Below, piece after piece: positions 1-11,331 of a stretch of DNA of 64,000 nucleotides (positions are counted from its first letter, which is position 1; each line of letters opens with the position of its first letter). The position numbers were made by a program, and so were the translations under genes. This DNA comes from Diplosphaera chodatii (lineage: Eukaryota; Chlorophyta; Trebouxiophyceae; Prasiolales; Stichococcaceae): contig JAALGY010000034.1 in the NCBI GenBank assembly GCA_032358165.1, positions 620,001 through 684,000 on the forward strand, read 5' to 3'. The notes under the pieces are model-generated. The model was not told where the DNA came from, made no database searches, and saw nothing but the letters and a program-made list of their open reading frames with translations.

Positions 1-870
1 GCTTGGTTTCGTCTACTGCAAGATACACCATGAGTACTACGGCAGCTGGATGCCATCCAGACGTGGAGATCGTAGGCTAGATACATGTTACAGTTGCACA
101 GCTACCATTGACAGAGAAGGCAACTACGGTGCACGAGTGCGCCAGACTCATCAGCACTGGACAGCTTCACGTCAGAAACATGCTTGGTAACACACATGGC
201 TTCTGCAAGAACCACCTTCTCGGTGGTGCTGTGAGTGGTGCAGACATTTCAGAACCTGCGGTGTGCGGCTATCATCCCGTACACTGGTCTCGTATAGGTG
301 GTTTCACTGCCTTGCATACAGTACAGTTCAGCTTGAAGCGCAGCAGACGACGGCTGCGACGACATCCTGTAAAGCTGTTTTAGCAAACATCTCGACTTGG
401 CCTGCTCAGCTGTTGCGCTGTTGCTCTCCATGTGTGCGGCCACTGCTGCTCGTTCTTGAAGAGGGCTCTGCCAGAAAACGACTGCAAGTGACAGGTTTGC
501 TCATCAGCACAAGTGGCATGGCTGCTGCACACACTTGCACAGCTTGTGCACACATCAGTTTGCCGCTGCCTTGCCATGCAGGTTCCACGGCCATATGTGA
601 GGTACCTGCCCAAGGACGACCATGTAGTTCAGCGCTGTCGGCGTCTGCCCCAGCGTGGGATGTCCGGTTGTGCCGCTGCTGCCTGCTGGGCGTCATCATC
701 CTGTGAGGCACACCAGTTCGTAGTCTTGTTCACTGCAGTCTGGTTCACATCGACTTGGAGAGTCTGTGACCTGCACTCTAATGTATGTATGCAACATCAT
801 CTGCGTGGCACAAGTCCCATCAGCCAGAGTTGATGGAGCTTGTCATTACGATCGAGTCGGCCCAGTTTAC
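1..870. other. unresolved; possible 3' exons of the minus-strand gene
   Basis: No exon can be called with confidence here. On the minus strand, about 603-665 reads HPTLGQTPTALNYMVVLGQ up to a possible GTACCT donor and could be a further exon of the gene at 871-2181. Its phase cannot be checked without the next exon. Open frames on both strands overlap without family resemblance. Confidence 0.25.
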
Positions 871-2181
871 CTGGTCAGCTGCCACAGCCTGCAGCACAGC
901 GGCGCTGTGCTTCCTGACACGGTCCATCACGCTGCTGGGTAGCGCGTCGTCGGGGGACCCTTCCGCCAGCTGCACGGCCTCGCGGATGTAGCGAGGCGAG
1001 TCCAGGCCGGCAAAAGTGGCGTCCTGCAGCGCAGGGGACCCGTGTCAGCTAGCCTGCATGCACATCCTGATTGGCCTGCTGCACGCTCCGGCAGAATGCA
1101 TCATGGTCCTGATGTTTATGTCGATGGTGAAGCGCATTGAAATATGTGCTGTCATACAGGGATGCAAGGATTGCCGTTGCAAGTGCATGCAGGTGCTATC
1201 ACAGCAACACAGCCTCAGGTCGTGGTCACACCTTCAGCTTGTCGAGCTGGGCTGCCTGCAGGTCGTTTTTGGGCTTCACTCGGCACAGGAACTTTGAGGT
1301 CTCACTGGCTGCAGCGCGCAGAGCTTGGCTCGTCTCCTCTGAAACCGGCTTTGGCGGCACCCTCAATTTGCTGTCTTCTGGTATGCTTGCCAGTGGCGGA
1401 TTGGCCGTGGCGGCGGCTCTTGCGCCCATTTGTGGAGGGCCAGCCGGCAGTTCCTGTGGCACCAAGCAACCCATTAGCAAAGTGTAGCACCGCAGACTAG
1501 TGCAACATGCAGCAGCAGCACATACAAGGATGCTGAGCATCGACCGGAGATGGAGTACTGCAGGCCCACCTTGATGGTCTGCAGCCTTTGTCCAAATGCA
1601 TGGGACGGTGCGGCTTTGGCCACACACCTGCTGCGTGTGCGGAGCAGAATATGTGTGCACATGTGATGCTTGTCTGGTGTGCAGGTCGGAGGTCACCGTG
1701 CATGCGTGCAGCTGGGAGAGTCGTCAAGGTGCTCAGGTGCAGGAAGGCTACGGCAGCAAGCTCTGCCCTGGGGCAAGCTCTGCTCAGATGCACCTGGGGC
1801 AGGGCCTGCATTATGGGCTCCCATGCGCTGTGCAAGCACCCGCTGTGCTGTAGGATGTGAGGGTTTGTTTGCATGCTGCTGTGCCGAAGTTGCATGCTTG
1901 GGCTTTGCTGCTGCCGGGGCTGCTGCTGGTGGTGGTGGTGATGCTCCTGCTGGCGCTGCTGCTGTTGCAGTGACTGCTGTCCTGATGCCTGGGTCGCCGG
2001 CTGCCTGCTGCTGGGCGGGGCACAGCTCTGGGAGCGGCAGGGTCTCACGACTGTCGAGGCATGCAGACTGCCAAGGGTCGCAACCTTCATCTGCCTCAGG
2101 ACTGCTATCTCCTGCGCCACGCTGGGCGGCGGGTGACAGGCTCTCAAGCCTCACGAGGCAGTCGCTCCACAGTTCAGCCAT
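871..2181 (-). CDS. unknown protein, partial gene model
   Basis: I do not recognise this gene. Three minus-strand segments look coding. The first starts at the ATG at 2181 (MAELWSDCLVRLESLSP) and runs into an Ala/Pro/Gln-rich stretch, with a possible donor near 1790. The second, 1232-1453, lies between a CAG acceptor and a GTGTGA donor and contains SKFLCRVKPKNDLQAAQLDK. The third, 871-1023, contains FAGLDSPRYIREAVQLAEG and ends at a GTAAAC donor. The last two join in phase 0 and have amphipathic, low-stop composition. The join between the first two is uncertain, and the 3' end (below 871) was not found. Nothing in the sequence allows a function to be assigned. Confidence 0.45.
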
Positions 2182-2802
2182 CGTGCCCAGGCTGAGCTGA
2201 CAGCTGAGAGCTTTCAAGCAAACACTCACTTGGCACAGCCAACTCGCCGTTCAAACACGCAAAGCTTGCTGCAGCTTTCTGCAACGGGCATGTATGGTCA
2301 TCATGCACAACTGGCTGAGCGACCTCTGTGCTTGCACGTCTGCTGGCACAGTGTGGAGAGCCTGCATCAACCTTGTAATCTCCTTGACGCAGTACTTGCA
2401 TATTATTATGGGGTCGAAGGACGTGTCAGTGTGGCTGTCAACTTCCGAAGGGCTGCACATGTTGCCCGTCATACTCAAAGGAGAACCCATCTTGAGCAGT
2501 GGCAAAACGGGTCGTGCCAACCGCCGATTTTATATTATGGTGCACATCACCTGGCCATTCATGCATCATCTGCAGCCTCAACTTATGCATGCCAAGCAAA
2601 GCTGGTCTGTACATTTACAGCAGGAGCACCAGCGTGAGCCCTTTCAAGCAACATACGCTGTCTGACCAAAGTAACAACTACCCCATATACACGGCCAGGC
2701 TGTCTTACAGCTGACGCTGCTGCATAACGAATCAGCAATCACCCCACCTCACACCCGACATTGCCGAGACATCATCTTGCAACACTGCAAAGTGGCTGTT
2801 TT
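2182..2802. other. intergenic, nothing recognised
   Basis: The stretch between the unknown gene (start 2181, minus) and the stop of the ACBD6-like gene (2803, minus). It should hold the 3' UTR of the latter and the promoter of the former. I see no conserved coding segment, RNA gene or repeat. Confidence 0.4.
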
Positions 2803-4738
2803 CTAGGATGCAAGTTCGTCGACTGCCCCCGCCGCCAACAGCGCCCTTGCAGCGTCGCCCTGCAGGCGCAGGCAGGTGTCATGTGCTGCGCAGAATGACG
2901 GCAAGATGTCCCCAGAAGGTACCCCGCACAAGCATGCAGTCCGGCAGCCGACGCCCCCAACGTTGGACAGGCAGTTGCACGGCAGGTTGTCCGTCACCTG
3001 CTCGCACAGCCGGGCATACTGCAGAGGCGTCTGTGCATCTACATCCCGGGCTTGGACGTCAGCACCTCGTCGGATCAGCAAGGCCAACACCTGCGCATGC
3101 ACCGGAGCACAGCAGCTTTCCGACTCATCTACCAGAACGCGTCCATAAAACATTTGCTCGGAGGTCCCAAGCGACTGTGCATGCCGCCAGTGGACTTGAC
3201 ATATGGCTGACCATATCACTTGCCAGGTGCTTTGTGTGATGTCACAAACCTGCAGGGACCCGCGGTCGGCGGCCCAGTGCAGCGGCGTGGCCCCCTCGCC
3301 GTCCCGCAGGTCCACGGCACACCCCGCAGCGAGCGCCGCCACCGCTGCGCCGACGTCGTCCACTGCCGCGGCCGCATGCAGCGCGGATGGGGCGGCCTGC
3401 AGGCGACAGCGCAAGGGCACTGGTGGTGATGGCTGGCACTGCATGTGGGGGCGCAAGATGTGTTGCATGGCATCATGTGCAGTAGTCGCAGCCTGCAGCG
3501 CCAATGCCCTGGCACAGCCGCCGTTGCTGTCACTGACATCCAGGGAATCTGCAGGATGCTGTCATCTGCAGGATGCTCAGATTGCTACTCCTTGCTGCAC
3601 AGCACGCTGTGGAGTGTGGCACTTGTCCACTGTGTGGCTGACCCTATGGCTGAGCTGAAGACAGAGAATGCAGCAACAAGCAGAGGGTGATGTCACAGTC
3701 TTTGGCACATGCAGTGTTATCAAGCATCTTGCAGCTGCGGCACCTCGTCAGCGCCTGCAGCATCGCTGGCTGCCAGCGTGCTGACAACTGGGCCGAAGCC
3801 ACCCTGCTGCTGCTTCCCGCTGCTGCCACCGGCGCCGCTGCCGCCGTGCATGTCGCCGCCAGGCTGTCTGCTGCCCGCTGGCTGCGGCTGCCCCACCCCA
3901 GCATTGTTGCTGGGTGCATCCCAGTTCAGGAGTTGGCACACCGCCTGAACACAGGCGAATGCTGCTACTTTGAATCTACTGCATTTGCAGTTCCTCCAGT
4001 TGCTGCCAAATGATCAAACTGTACTTGAGATCAACCGTGTAACGCTCACATCCACATAGGCGCCCTTGGCCCCCTCAGCTGGCATCTGGTCCCACCGCCG
4101 CCAAGCCTCCCTGTACTGCAAAGCAGCCAAATCACAGTCTGCTGCAGCTGAGGTCAGCGCTTAGGTTAGGCAGCTCACGCTACCGAGGATCAGGTTGTCC
4201 TGACAAGCTTCCTCGACACTGAGATGGTGGCCTGGCAGACGTGGCTGTCTGGCCCCAACACGGGGACTCACTGGTTCACCATTTGGACCGCGCCTTCATG
4301 TCCCAGAAAGCCGGGCGCTGTGATGTGCAGGGGCCCTCCATCGCCTGCAGACGGGAGCTCATGAGCCAATGATGTTGTCCGTGGCTGTTGCAGTGCAGCA
4401 TGCCAAAGCTACTGCTGTCCATGGCAGGTGCCTCCTGGGTCTGCACGCCGTCTAAGTGCACTGGGTATGGGGCCTGCGCAGAGTGCTTGCAATGGTGGAC
4501 TTCAGCCCACCTGCTTGTATAGGCCATACAGCAGCAGTTTGTCGTCCTGCTGCAGCGCCGCAGGGGAGGCAGCGACTGCAGTCGCAACCGCATCCGCTGC
4601 AGCTTGGAAGACGCCGTCAATGCTGTCTTCGTCTGGGACTGCATCTGATCCGCTGTCCAGGTCTGCGTCCGTGGGTTCCTCGTCCTCAAGCATATGGCTT
4701 GCCAGCTGCGGCTGAGCGGCATGCCGCGGTGCTGACAT
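2803..4738 (-). CDS. ACBD6: acyl-CoA-binding domain protein with ankyrin repeats (ACBD6/plant ACBP1-2 type)
   Basis: Predicted 283 residues from seven exons: 4511-4738, 4280-4344, 4050-4110, 3744-3945 (start may be 3944), 3250-3396, 2998-3090, 2803-2859. After an acidic N-terminus, residues about 50-120 form the acyl-CoA-binding fold, with the family motifs KLLLYGLYKQ, MEGPC...RPAFWDMKARSKW and EAW(R)RWDQMPAEGAKGAYVD, which carry the conserved Tyr/Lys ligand contacts. A Gly/Gln-rich linker follows. Then come ankyrin repeats (GATPLHWAADRG, DAQTPLQYARLC) and a short half repeat ending DELAS. This order matches ACBD6 and plant ACBP1/2, which bind long-chain acyl-CoA. No transmembrane N-terminus is seen, unlike plant ACBP1/2, so a soluble ACBD6-like form is likelier. 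The ATG at 4738 is the first in frame. The gene is head to head with CFAP298. Confidence 0.9.
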
Positions 4739-5298
4739 CCGGCTGAGAAGCAACACTGTGTTCACTACTGCTGCACTTTGCTAGAACCGGTCCACACCAG
4801 CCGCTGAAACCGACTTTCGGTGAGCGCTGCACTGTTTGGCACAGGATGACCAGCTGCACCTGCCTCCGAGTGCGGGATCCAGTGATGAATGCAACTTGCA
4901 CCCAAGCAGTTTGCGCCCTGGCAAAACAGCTGCACGGTGCTCAAGACCTTAGGACGTCAATTCAATCGCTGAAACCATGCAAAGTAGTTTACCGTCGATG
5001 CAGTGGTGCGTACAAGCTTTGCCAGGCTGCAGGAAGTCCGCCAGCCCGCCAACAGCTTCCTCTCGGGCAGGCCGACAGCCCGCGCCGTGGCTAACTGCTG
5101 CCTATAGCGCGTGTAACGTGTCCACGCAAGTAGTACATCGACTCAAGCATCATACACATGCGCTGCGTCCTCTGAACCGCTGCAAAACTGACAGGTGCTG
5201 AGGCACCAGACAGGATGCACCGATGCAACGCTTGCACTGCAAAGCCCGCTTAATCTTCAGGACAGTGGCCTGACGAGACATATACGTGGAACTTCAAG
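4739..5298. promoter_or_regulatory. shared intergenic region between ACBD6-like and CFAP298 genes
   Basis: The 560 bases between two divergent start codons must contain both 5' UTRs and both promoters. I could not identify a TATA box or a specific operator. The call rests on gene arrangement only. Confidence 0.45.
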
Positions 5299-7459
5299 AT
5301 GGTGTTTCTGCATGTGAAGGTAAGGCATTGGCCAGACAATACATCGCAAACGGGGGCACTGCTGGGCAGTCGCGCAGCACATGCAGCATGCAACCATGCA
5401 AAGCCCTCAGATCTACCGCATTGTTGTAGCAGATGAGCCTTGTTGCCGGCTTTCCTCATGCAGAGGGACAAAGAAGTGCAGTTCTACATCGAGGTGCCGG
5501 CAGTCACGCTGGTGGGCAAAGTCGCCACGCAGGCCGCTGAGATGCACAATCTGATCCGCCGCATCCAGAGGTGTGCTGAACGCAGTTGAATGTCAGGCAC
5601 AGCTGTCATGATGCAGTTCTCTGTCTTGTATGCAGCAGGTCAGAGCAGGTAATCTGCCGATGCAGGATCTGCGCCGAGGGCGCGCGCTTTGCACATCAGG
5701 TGCTGCAGTCCTCGGAGCCCACCCCGGAGCAGGAGCGTGCAGACTCTGACGACGAAAGTACGGACGCTCCAGGTGGCACTGCCACTCCGCAGCGCCAGGA
5801 GGCCATTGCTGAGTCTGTCGCTGTCCCCGCCCTGGAAGGTCGGCCTGTCAGTGAGCCGCCAGCCCAGGATGCTGGCGATGACAGTGCTGCAGTGACGGCC
5901 GCAGCAGCAGCACTTGATGGCGCGAATCTTGGTGCAGACTCACAGCAGCTTGCAATGAGGGTAGCACAGCAGCCTGCAAGCAGCGCACACACGGTGTCAG
6001 CCACAGCAGACTCATGTTGTGGGCGCAATGCTGAAGGGCCTGACAGTGTGGGTGCTTCAGGCACTCACAGTGCACAGTCCTCAGCTGCCGAGGCGACTGG
6101 AGCAGCTGCAAAGGATGTCGGCTCTCGAGTAGCGGACGCATCCGAGACAGCAGCAACACTGCCTGCAGTGTCAGAAGCAGACGGGCAGTTCGAAATGCTG
6201 TGTCGGGCACTGCTGGCAGCATCCCAGCTCATCGTCACGGTGAGGCCTGCAACGTATCGTACTACTGGTTGTGGGCAGCGCCATAACGCTGGCAGACGGC
6301 GTTCAAGCTTCTGACCGACGGGGTGTAACAGCACTGAGAGCAGATGGCCAGTTGCCAAGCTCAAGCGCATGCTTACCTGTTGAGACAGGAGCGGGCGGCG
6401 CAGCGGCAGCTGTTGACTGCAGAGGAGCTGCGGGCAGTGATCAGCGCCATCCAGGCCGCAGCGGACGATGCATGTCTGGCGCTGGCCACCGGTGGTGACG
6501 TCTTCAGGAAGTGCCTGGCCGAGGAGGCCGCTCCATATGAGGTGAGGTGCCCACACAACCCAGACCACGACAAATGGAAGCTTCATGCACTGCCAGCAGA
6601 CTTGCACGGTGAAGCAGGCCCCTGACCATGGATGCGCTGTGCAACTTCCGAGGCGTTTGCTCCATCGGCGCTCTGATATCCTTTTGTCTGCCAAGTGCAA
6701 CTGCGCTCCATGCACAGGCCATACATGCAGACATCCTGCCGGACACAGCGGTCCTATGGGTCGCCAACCGCAAGCTGGACAATGGGAAGACGCTGGCAGC
6801 GGAGGTCGGCAGCAACAACAAAACGCGAGTGGTGGTGACCGTCCAGCACGCCAAGGAGCCCGCGCCTCCCAGGTCCATGGTACGTTATGAAACACATGAT
6901 GTTGCGCATTAAAACCCTGCACCTCGCACGTCGCACAATGACGTTGAACCCGCCTCGCCATCGGTGCCTGTAGCCACGCTCACATAGACATGGACGGCAG
7001 TGCACTATGGAACCCCCCTCCACTCTGCCTCTATCCTGCAGAGGCACAGCTAGCTCGCCAAAATCTGGTGCGCCTGTGCAGGATCCGCCGGCAGAAGAGT
7101 ACGACCAGATGCTGGCATTCTACTATCAATGGCAGGAGAAAGACAAGGTGGGCTCACACACGAAGCATGCTAGCGTTTGTGCAACTGCCATCAGTCTTGC
7201 ATGCTTGCTGGATATAGGCTTGTGATTCGTCGTGCTGTTACGCGAGTCGCCACAAGCAGGGTCTCAGCACTTACATCTGCTGCAGCATTGTATGGCTGCT
7301 CCTTGACAGAGCTTCAAACATGTGATGCAGCGGCTGGAGGCGGACATGGACCTTGGATACTTCAACTCGCCGTGGGCGGACCCGCTTTCGCTGAAGCGAG
7401 GCCTGTCGGGTGTTGGAGGCGTGACGATGCCAAAGCATGGGCCGAGAGGCTTCAACTAA
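5299..7459 (+). CDS. CFAP298: cilia- and flagella-associated protein 298 homologue (C21orf59/Kurly; FBB18 family)
   Basis: Predicted 403 residues from seven exons: 5299-5319, 5464-5570, 5666-6239, 6389-6541, 6718-6879, 7082-7147, 7331-7459; all junctions keep frame. The N-terminus MVFLHVKRDKEVQFYIE and the C-terminal run SNNKTRVVVTVQ, then YYQWQEKDK, then DLGYFNSPWADPLSLKRGL match CFAP298, a cytosolic factor needed for outer dynein arm assembly and cilium motility. Human CFAP298 is about 290 residues. The extra length is an acidic Ser/Ala/Gln insert of over 100 residues in exon 3, after RICAEGARFAHQ. The ATG at 5299 gives exactly the family's N-terminus. The gene implies that the alga makes, or recently made, motile cilia, for example on zoospores or gametes. 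Its divergent partner is the ACBD6-like gene. Confidence 0.9.
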
Positions 7460-8092
7460 TGTTGTGAAATGGGCGAGTTTTGCACGGCGAAAGCAAAGCC
7501 GGTGACAAGGGCGCAGGTAGCAGGAAGTTGTAGTAACCATTGGCGAGCGTCATGTGCCTTGCTCAGGGTCAGCGGTTGTCAGTGAGGGACACATCAACGT
7601 TTGGACGGGGTTGAGATTTGGACATCTGGTTGGTGGTCCGTGTCAAGTGCAACATGCAGTAGAATATACCTGACTCTGGTGACATGCTTGCTACCAGCAT
7701 AGTTTGTATACACCCTATGCATCCAGAGCTCGCTACCAACTGTGCTTGATCAGAGCAGAGCAGCTAGCGAGTTTGCACGGAGTCAGGCGCTCGATTGCCC
7801 CATGCGTTACAGCTGCGTATTGTTAGCATATACCGCTTGTGTCCTTGGGCTGTCAGGGTGTGGACCTGTGTAAGCAAGCGCGCCGGTGTATTGACCTGCT
7901 GGCATATTGACTTCCCCGTCCGCCACTGACTACTAGTGCCTGGTGCCCTACACAGCATCCCGCTCTGAGTGTCAGAATTTAGGCGTGGGAGAAAAATGCA
8001 AAAGTGAGAAGTGAGACGAGAAATCATGAAAACCCGAGCAATAAGGACGAACAATGTGAAAAGGTAAAGGCAAAAAGTCAAACGAAAAGCTA
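7460..8092. other. intergenic, 3' flank of CFAP298
   Basis: No coding segment is supported. The A-rich end (about 8040-8090) reads as T runs on the minus strand just downstream of the tRNA (four to five T at about 8071-8088), a plausible RNA polymerase III terminator. Confidence 0.5.
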
Positions 8093-8165
8093 GACCACTG
8101 GGAGGTTCGAACTCCCGACCTTCGCCTTCGGAAAGCGACATTCTAATCCACTGAACTAAGCGGTC
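8093..8165 (-). tRNA. trnR-CCG: tRNA-Arg (anticodon CCG)
   Basis: The minus strand folds into a complete 73-nt cloverleaf. The acceptor stem GACCGCT/AGTGGTC has one G-U pair. The D arm is GTTC/GAAT, and the anticodon stem TCGCT/GGCGA carries the loop TTCCGAA, so the anticodon is CCG and reads CGG. The T arm is GGGAG-TTCGAAC-CTCCC. There is no intron and no encoded CCA, as expected for a nuclear eukaryotic tRNA. The T loop supplies the internal B box. A long purine tract starts directly at its 5' side. Confidence 0.93.
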
Positions 8166-8301
8166 AAGATGGAGAAAGGTGGAAAAAGGAAGGAGAAGAA
8201 GGGGAAAAGGGGGGAAGAGAAAAAGAAGAGAGAAGAGAAAAAAAGAAGAGAGAAGAGAGAAGAGAGAGAGAGAAAAGAGAGAAAAAAGGGAGAGAGAGGG
8301 A

Positions 8302-8333
<32 letters not shown>

Positions 8334-8478
8334 GAAGAGAAAAAAGAGAAGAATGAGAGGGAAAAAGGAAGGGAGAGAGGGAAGAGAGAGGGAAGAGAGA
8401 AGAGAGAGAAGAGAGAAAAGAAAAAGGAAAAAAGAGAAGAGAGAGAGAGAAAAGAGAGAAAAAAGGGAGAGAGAGGGA

Positions 8479-8510
<32 letters not shown>

Positions 8511-8777
8511 GAAGAGAAAAAAGAGAAGAAAGAGAGGGAAAAAGGAAGCGAGAGAGGGAAGAGCGAAGAGAGAGAAGAGAGGGAAGAGAGAGAGGGAAGA
8601 GGGAAGAGAGAGAGGGAAGAGAAGAGGGAAGAGAGAGAAGAGAGGAAAGAGAGGGAAGAGAGAGAGAGAGAGGGAAGAGAGAAGAGAGAGAAGGGAAGAG
8701 AGAGAGGAAAGAGAGAGGAGAGAAGAGAGGGAAGAGAGAGGGGGAAGAGGGAAGAGAGAGAGGGAAGAAAGAGAGGT
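8166..8777 (+). repeat. polypurine (GA)n-type tract, about 610 bases
   Basis: Apart from a few isolated T or C bases (for example near 8167-8170, 8353, 8550 and 8563), the plus strand is only A and G, as runs of GAGAGA, GGGAAGAGA and GAAAAAG. Two nearly identical sub-blocks, about 8250-8345 and 8430-8530, point to internal duplication. Long open frames on both strands here are composition artefacts of Lys/Glu/Arg or Ser/Leu/Phe codons. Mirror symmetry makes triplex (H-DNA) formation possible. Confidence 0.95.
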
Positions 8778-9015
8778 CATGCCTATCTGCGTGTCCGCTT
8801 GCTCCTTACTTCACCGCTGCGGCAGCGCAGTCACTTCCACCTTGTCTGCGCCGCCCACCCTCCTATAAAATTTCCCCACGCATTTCCACCTTACTGCCGC
8901 CCACACCCTTACAGCTCGCTTGGTGTGTCGCTGTCATGCATCTGTGTTGCGGCCGGCAGGCATTCTGCCCTTCACACCTCATCAGGCTTATTGCTCATTG
9001 GCGGTGATATTGCTA

Positions 9016-9690
9016 GACACCTGCTATGCTTTGCCTGTGTGCCCGCCGGGTTCCGCCTGCCGGGCTGAGCCCGCCGCCTGCTTCATGCACGGCAGCTGCA
9101 CTCATTTGAGCCTTGATGGTTTTTGAGTTGTTTCCCCGTGTGCCTTCGGGTGCATCCAGGGTGTCGGCATTTGTGCTAAACCCCTGGTTGCTTCACAGTT
9201 CTTGGACACCAGCATTGATTGTTCTGTGACCAGTGGAGTATATGGGATGTAATCGCCTTCATTCATTATTCCCTGCCGCCCCGACACCTGCTATATATGC
9301 TTTGCCTGTGTGCCCGCCGGGTTCCTCATGCCGGGCTGAGCCTGCCGCCTGCTTCATGCACGGCGGCTGCACTCATTTGAGCCTTGATGGTTTTGAGTTG
9401 TTTCCGCGTGTGCCTTTGGGTGCATCCAGGGTGCGGCCATTGTGCTAAACCCTGGTGCTCCACAGTTCTTGGACACCAGCATTGATTGTTGTGTGACCAG
9501 TGGAGTATATGGGATGTAATCGCCTTCATTCTTCATTCGTTGCCCTGCCGCCTTGTTCGGGCACATCCAGGACAGATTGGCCTGCAGTGTAGACTAGTGC
9601 TCCACAGTTCTTGGTTGCCAGTATTCACTTCCTGTGTGACCAGTGGAGTATGTGGGTGATAACCACCATTCATTCCTGAGGGAACGAATT
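9016..9690. repeat. tandem repeat, unit about 267-272 bases, about 2.5 copies
   Basis: Copy 1 begins near 9016 (GACACCTGCTATGCTTTGCC), copy 2 near 9283 (GACACCTGCTATATATGC), and a diverged partial copy runs from about 9545 to 9690. Shared landmarks include TGTGCCCGCCGGGTTCC, CACAGTTCTTGGACACCAGC and GACCAGTGGAGTAT. Units differ by point changes and small indels. No protein frame is maintained, so this is a non-coding tandem duplication. The flanks 8778-9015 hold nothing I recognise. Confidence 0.85.
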
Positions 9691-11331
9691 TTTTCTTCCT
9701 AGGGTAGGGCAAGTGACCCGCTGCAGCCATCGACCTAGTCAACACCTAATCTGGGGGCCTAATGTGTGACGGCGTGGGGGGAGGGGAATGGAAAGGCTTT
9801 CGACGACTCGACCACCGGCGCTGTAATTTTCCCATACCTCACAAACTGTCGCCAGTGATGTTTCTACGCCCTCAGAAAGCGTGATTAGCGCTTGTAAGCG
9901 ATGCGATGGTGCGCGTACCCGTCAGTGGCGCACCTGCATGCCATGTCGGTGTGCAGATCGCCTCGATGCCGTTTCCGCGTCCATTTGCGCCGTTCATATG
10001 GCAGGTGTGTTGTCTGAAAGTGTGTAGAAACCTTTCGCGGCCCTGCGCCGCGTGCCTGCGCACCGTTGCACCTCCAGTCTGTGCAGCGGCACGTGACGTC
10101 CATGAGCCGTGCAGAGCCGCCTGAGCGGCCAGACCCGAGGTGCGACTTCGCGAATCACGGCTTGAGAATGCAGCTGTGATGCAGAACGGGGTTTCCGCAT
10201 CTTCATGACGTCGCAGGCCGTGTGATGTGTATGTGCATGAATCCGACAAACAGGCACCGTGCAGCACGACCACGCTCGTCTACGCGACCCGGCACATCAT
10301 TGATCTGTACAACTAGGGACGAGGGCAGCATTGCAAGGGCGATCATCAGTCAGATGGCGTGCATCTCAGATGACTGCCCTTGCGAAGAGGTCGACCGGAT
10401 TGACTGAGTGGAGCGATTGACACGAGCAGTTCCCGTCCGTTGTCGGGGCTCATATACGCTCCTGCACACCATGCCTGCGAAACAAGTCCGACGACCCTCT
10501 CCATCGGGCATGTACATGTTCAGTTTTACCACCTCACATTTCACACATCGTTGCGCACTTGCTGGCAACGGGACTGGCAGTTCTGGATTGACAAATCAAG
10601 GTGGCATTGCCAAGCTGGTGCACATCATGGTCAGGCTATCAGGCTGAAAGATCATCCCAAGGGACAAGTGACTCCCCTGCTCGCCTCGACAAGTGCTGCA
10701 GTAGCGGACATATTGGCGCGTCGCATATTTGCAGTCGCTCTAAGCGTAGCTGTTGATCGATGTGATCTTGCGGATGCACGGGAGTCAGCCTCGCACTCCT
10801 CCCCGGCGATGCGGCGCGAGTGACTCAGCTACTGCAAGACGATTGCAAGTCATGAGCTGCCGGCTGCGGCCGAGGCAGCGGGTCTGTTGATCATCGAAGT
10901 CTGAACATTCAAATGCATAGACTGCTGGGCCTGAGGCCGCATTGTGGCGGCTTCGCAGCACCACGATCCTCCCGGCCGTGCGTTGTCACGGTCGGCCTCA
11001 ACAACGTTGATGCAGGTGATGGCTGACATGCGGAGCTAGACTCAGCGGGATTGCGCTTATTTAGGGCTTCATTGCCGTGACTATGGAGTGCTGTTTGCCG
11101 GGTGGAAAAGCAAGCGAAGCTGTGCTCATGTATTGCGGCAGCGCAGGTGACACGTTAGACCGGGTCCTTGCTGGAGACACAGAAGCTCCCAGCCTGTCCT
11201 TCACCTTGCTGCATTGTTGAACACGTTGAAACGCAGGCGGCCCCGTTCTGCCGGTCCGTAAGAAGCACTCACAGGGAAGCATACGTTGGCGTACAACACC
11301 AGGGGTGCTGAGTCAGTGTGTGAAACATGCA
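9691..11331. other. gene-poor stretch, nothing recognised
   Basis: Several open frames of 60-130 codons exist on both strands, for example about 9872-10273 minus. None shows a domain, a splice pattern or a paralogue in the window. No RNA gene or repeat is evident. The stretch could hold a decayed mobile element, but no terminal repeats or transposase motifs were seen. Confidence 0.35.

Noticed and set aside
6065..6961. 298-codon minus-strand frame
   Set aside because: It is the shadow of CFAP298 exons 3-5 on the opposite strand and has no domain or splice logic.
7764..9068. Open frames of 299 (plus) and 338 (minus) codons across the GA tract
   Set aside because: They are produced by purine-only composition (Glu/Lys/Arg one way, Ser/Leu/Phe the other) and run through the tRNA gene and into the tandem repeat.
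9872..10273. 133-codon minus-strand frame in the gene-poor stretch
   Set aside because: No similarity, no exon partners, and equally long frames on the other strand.
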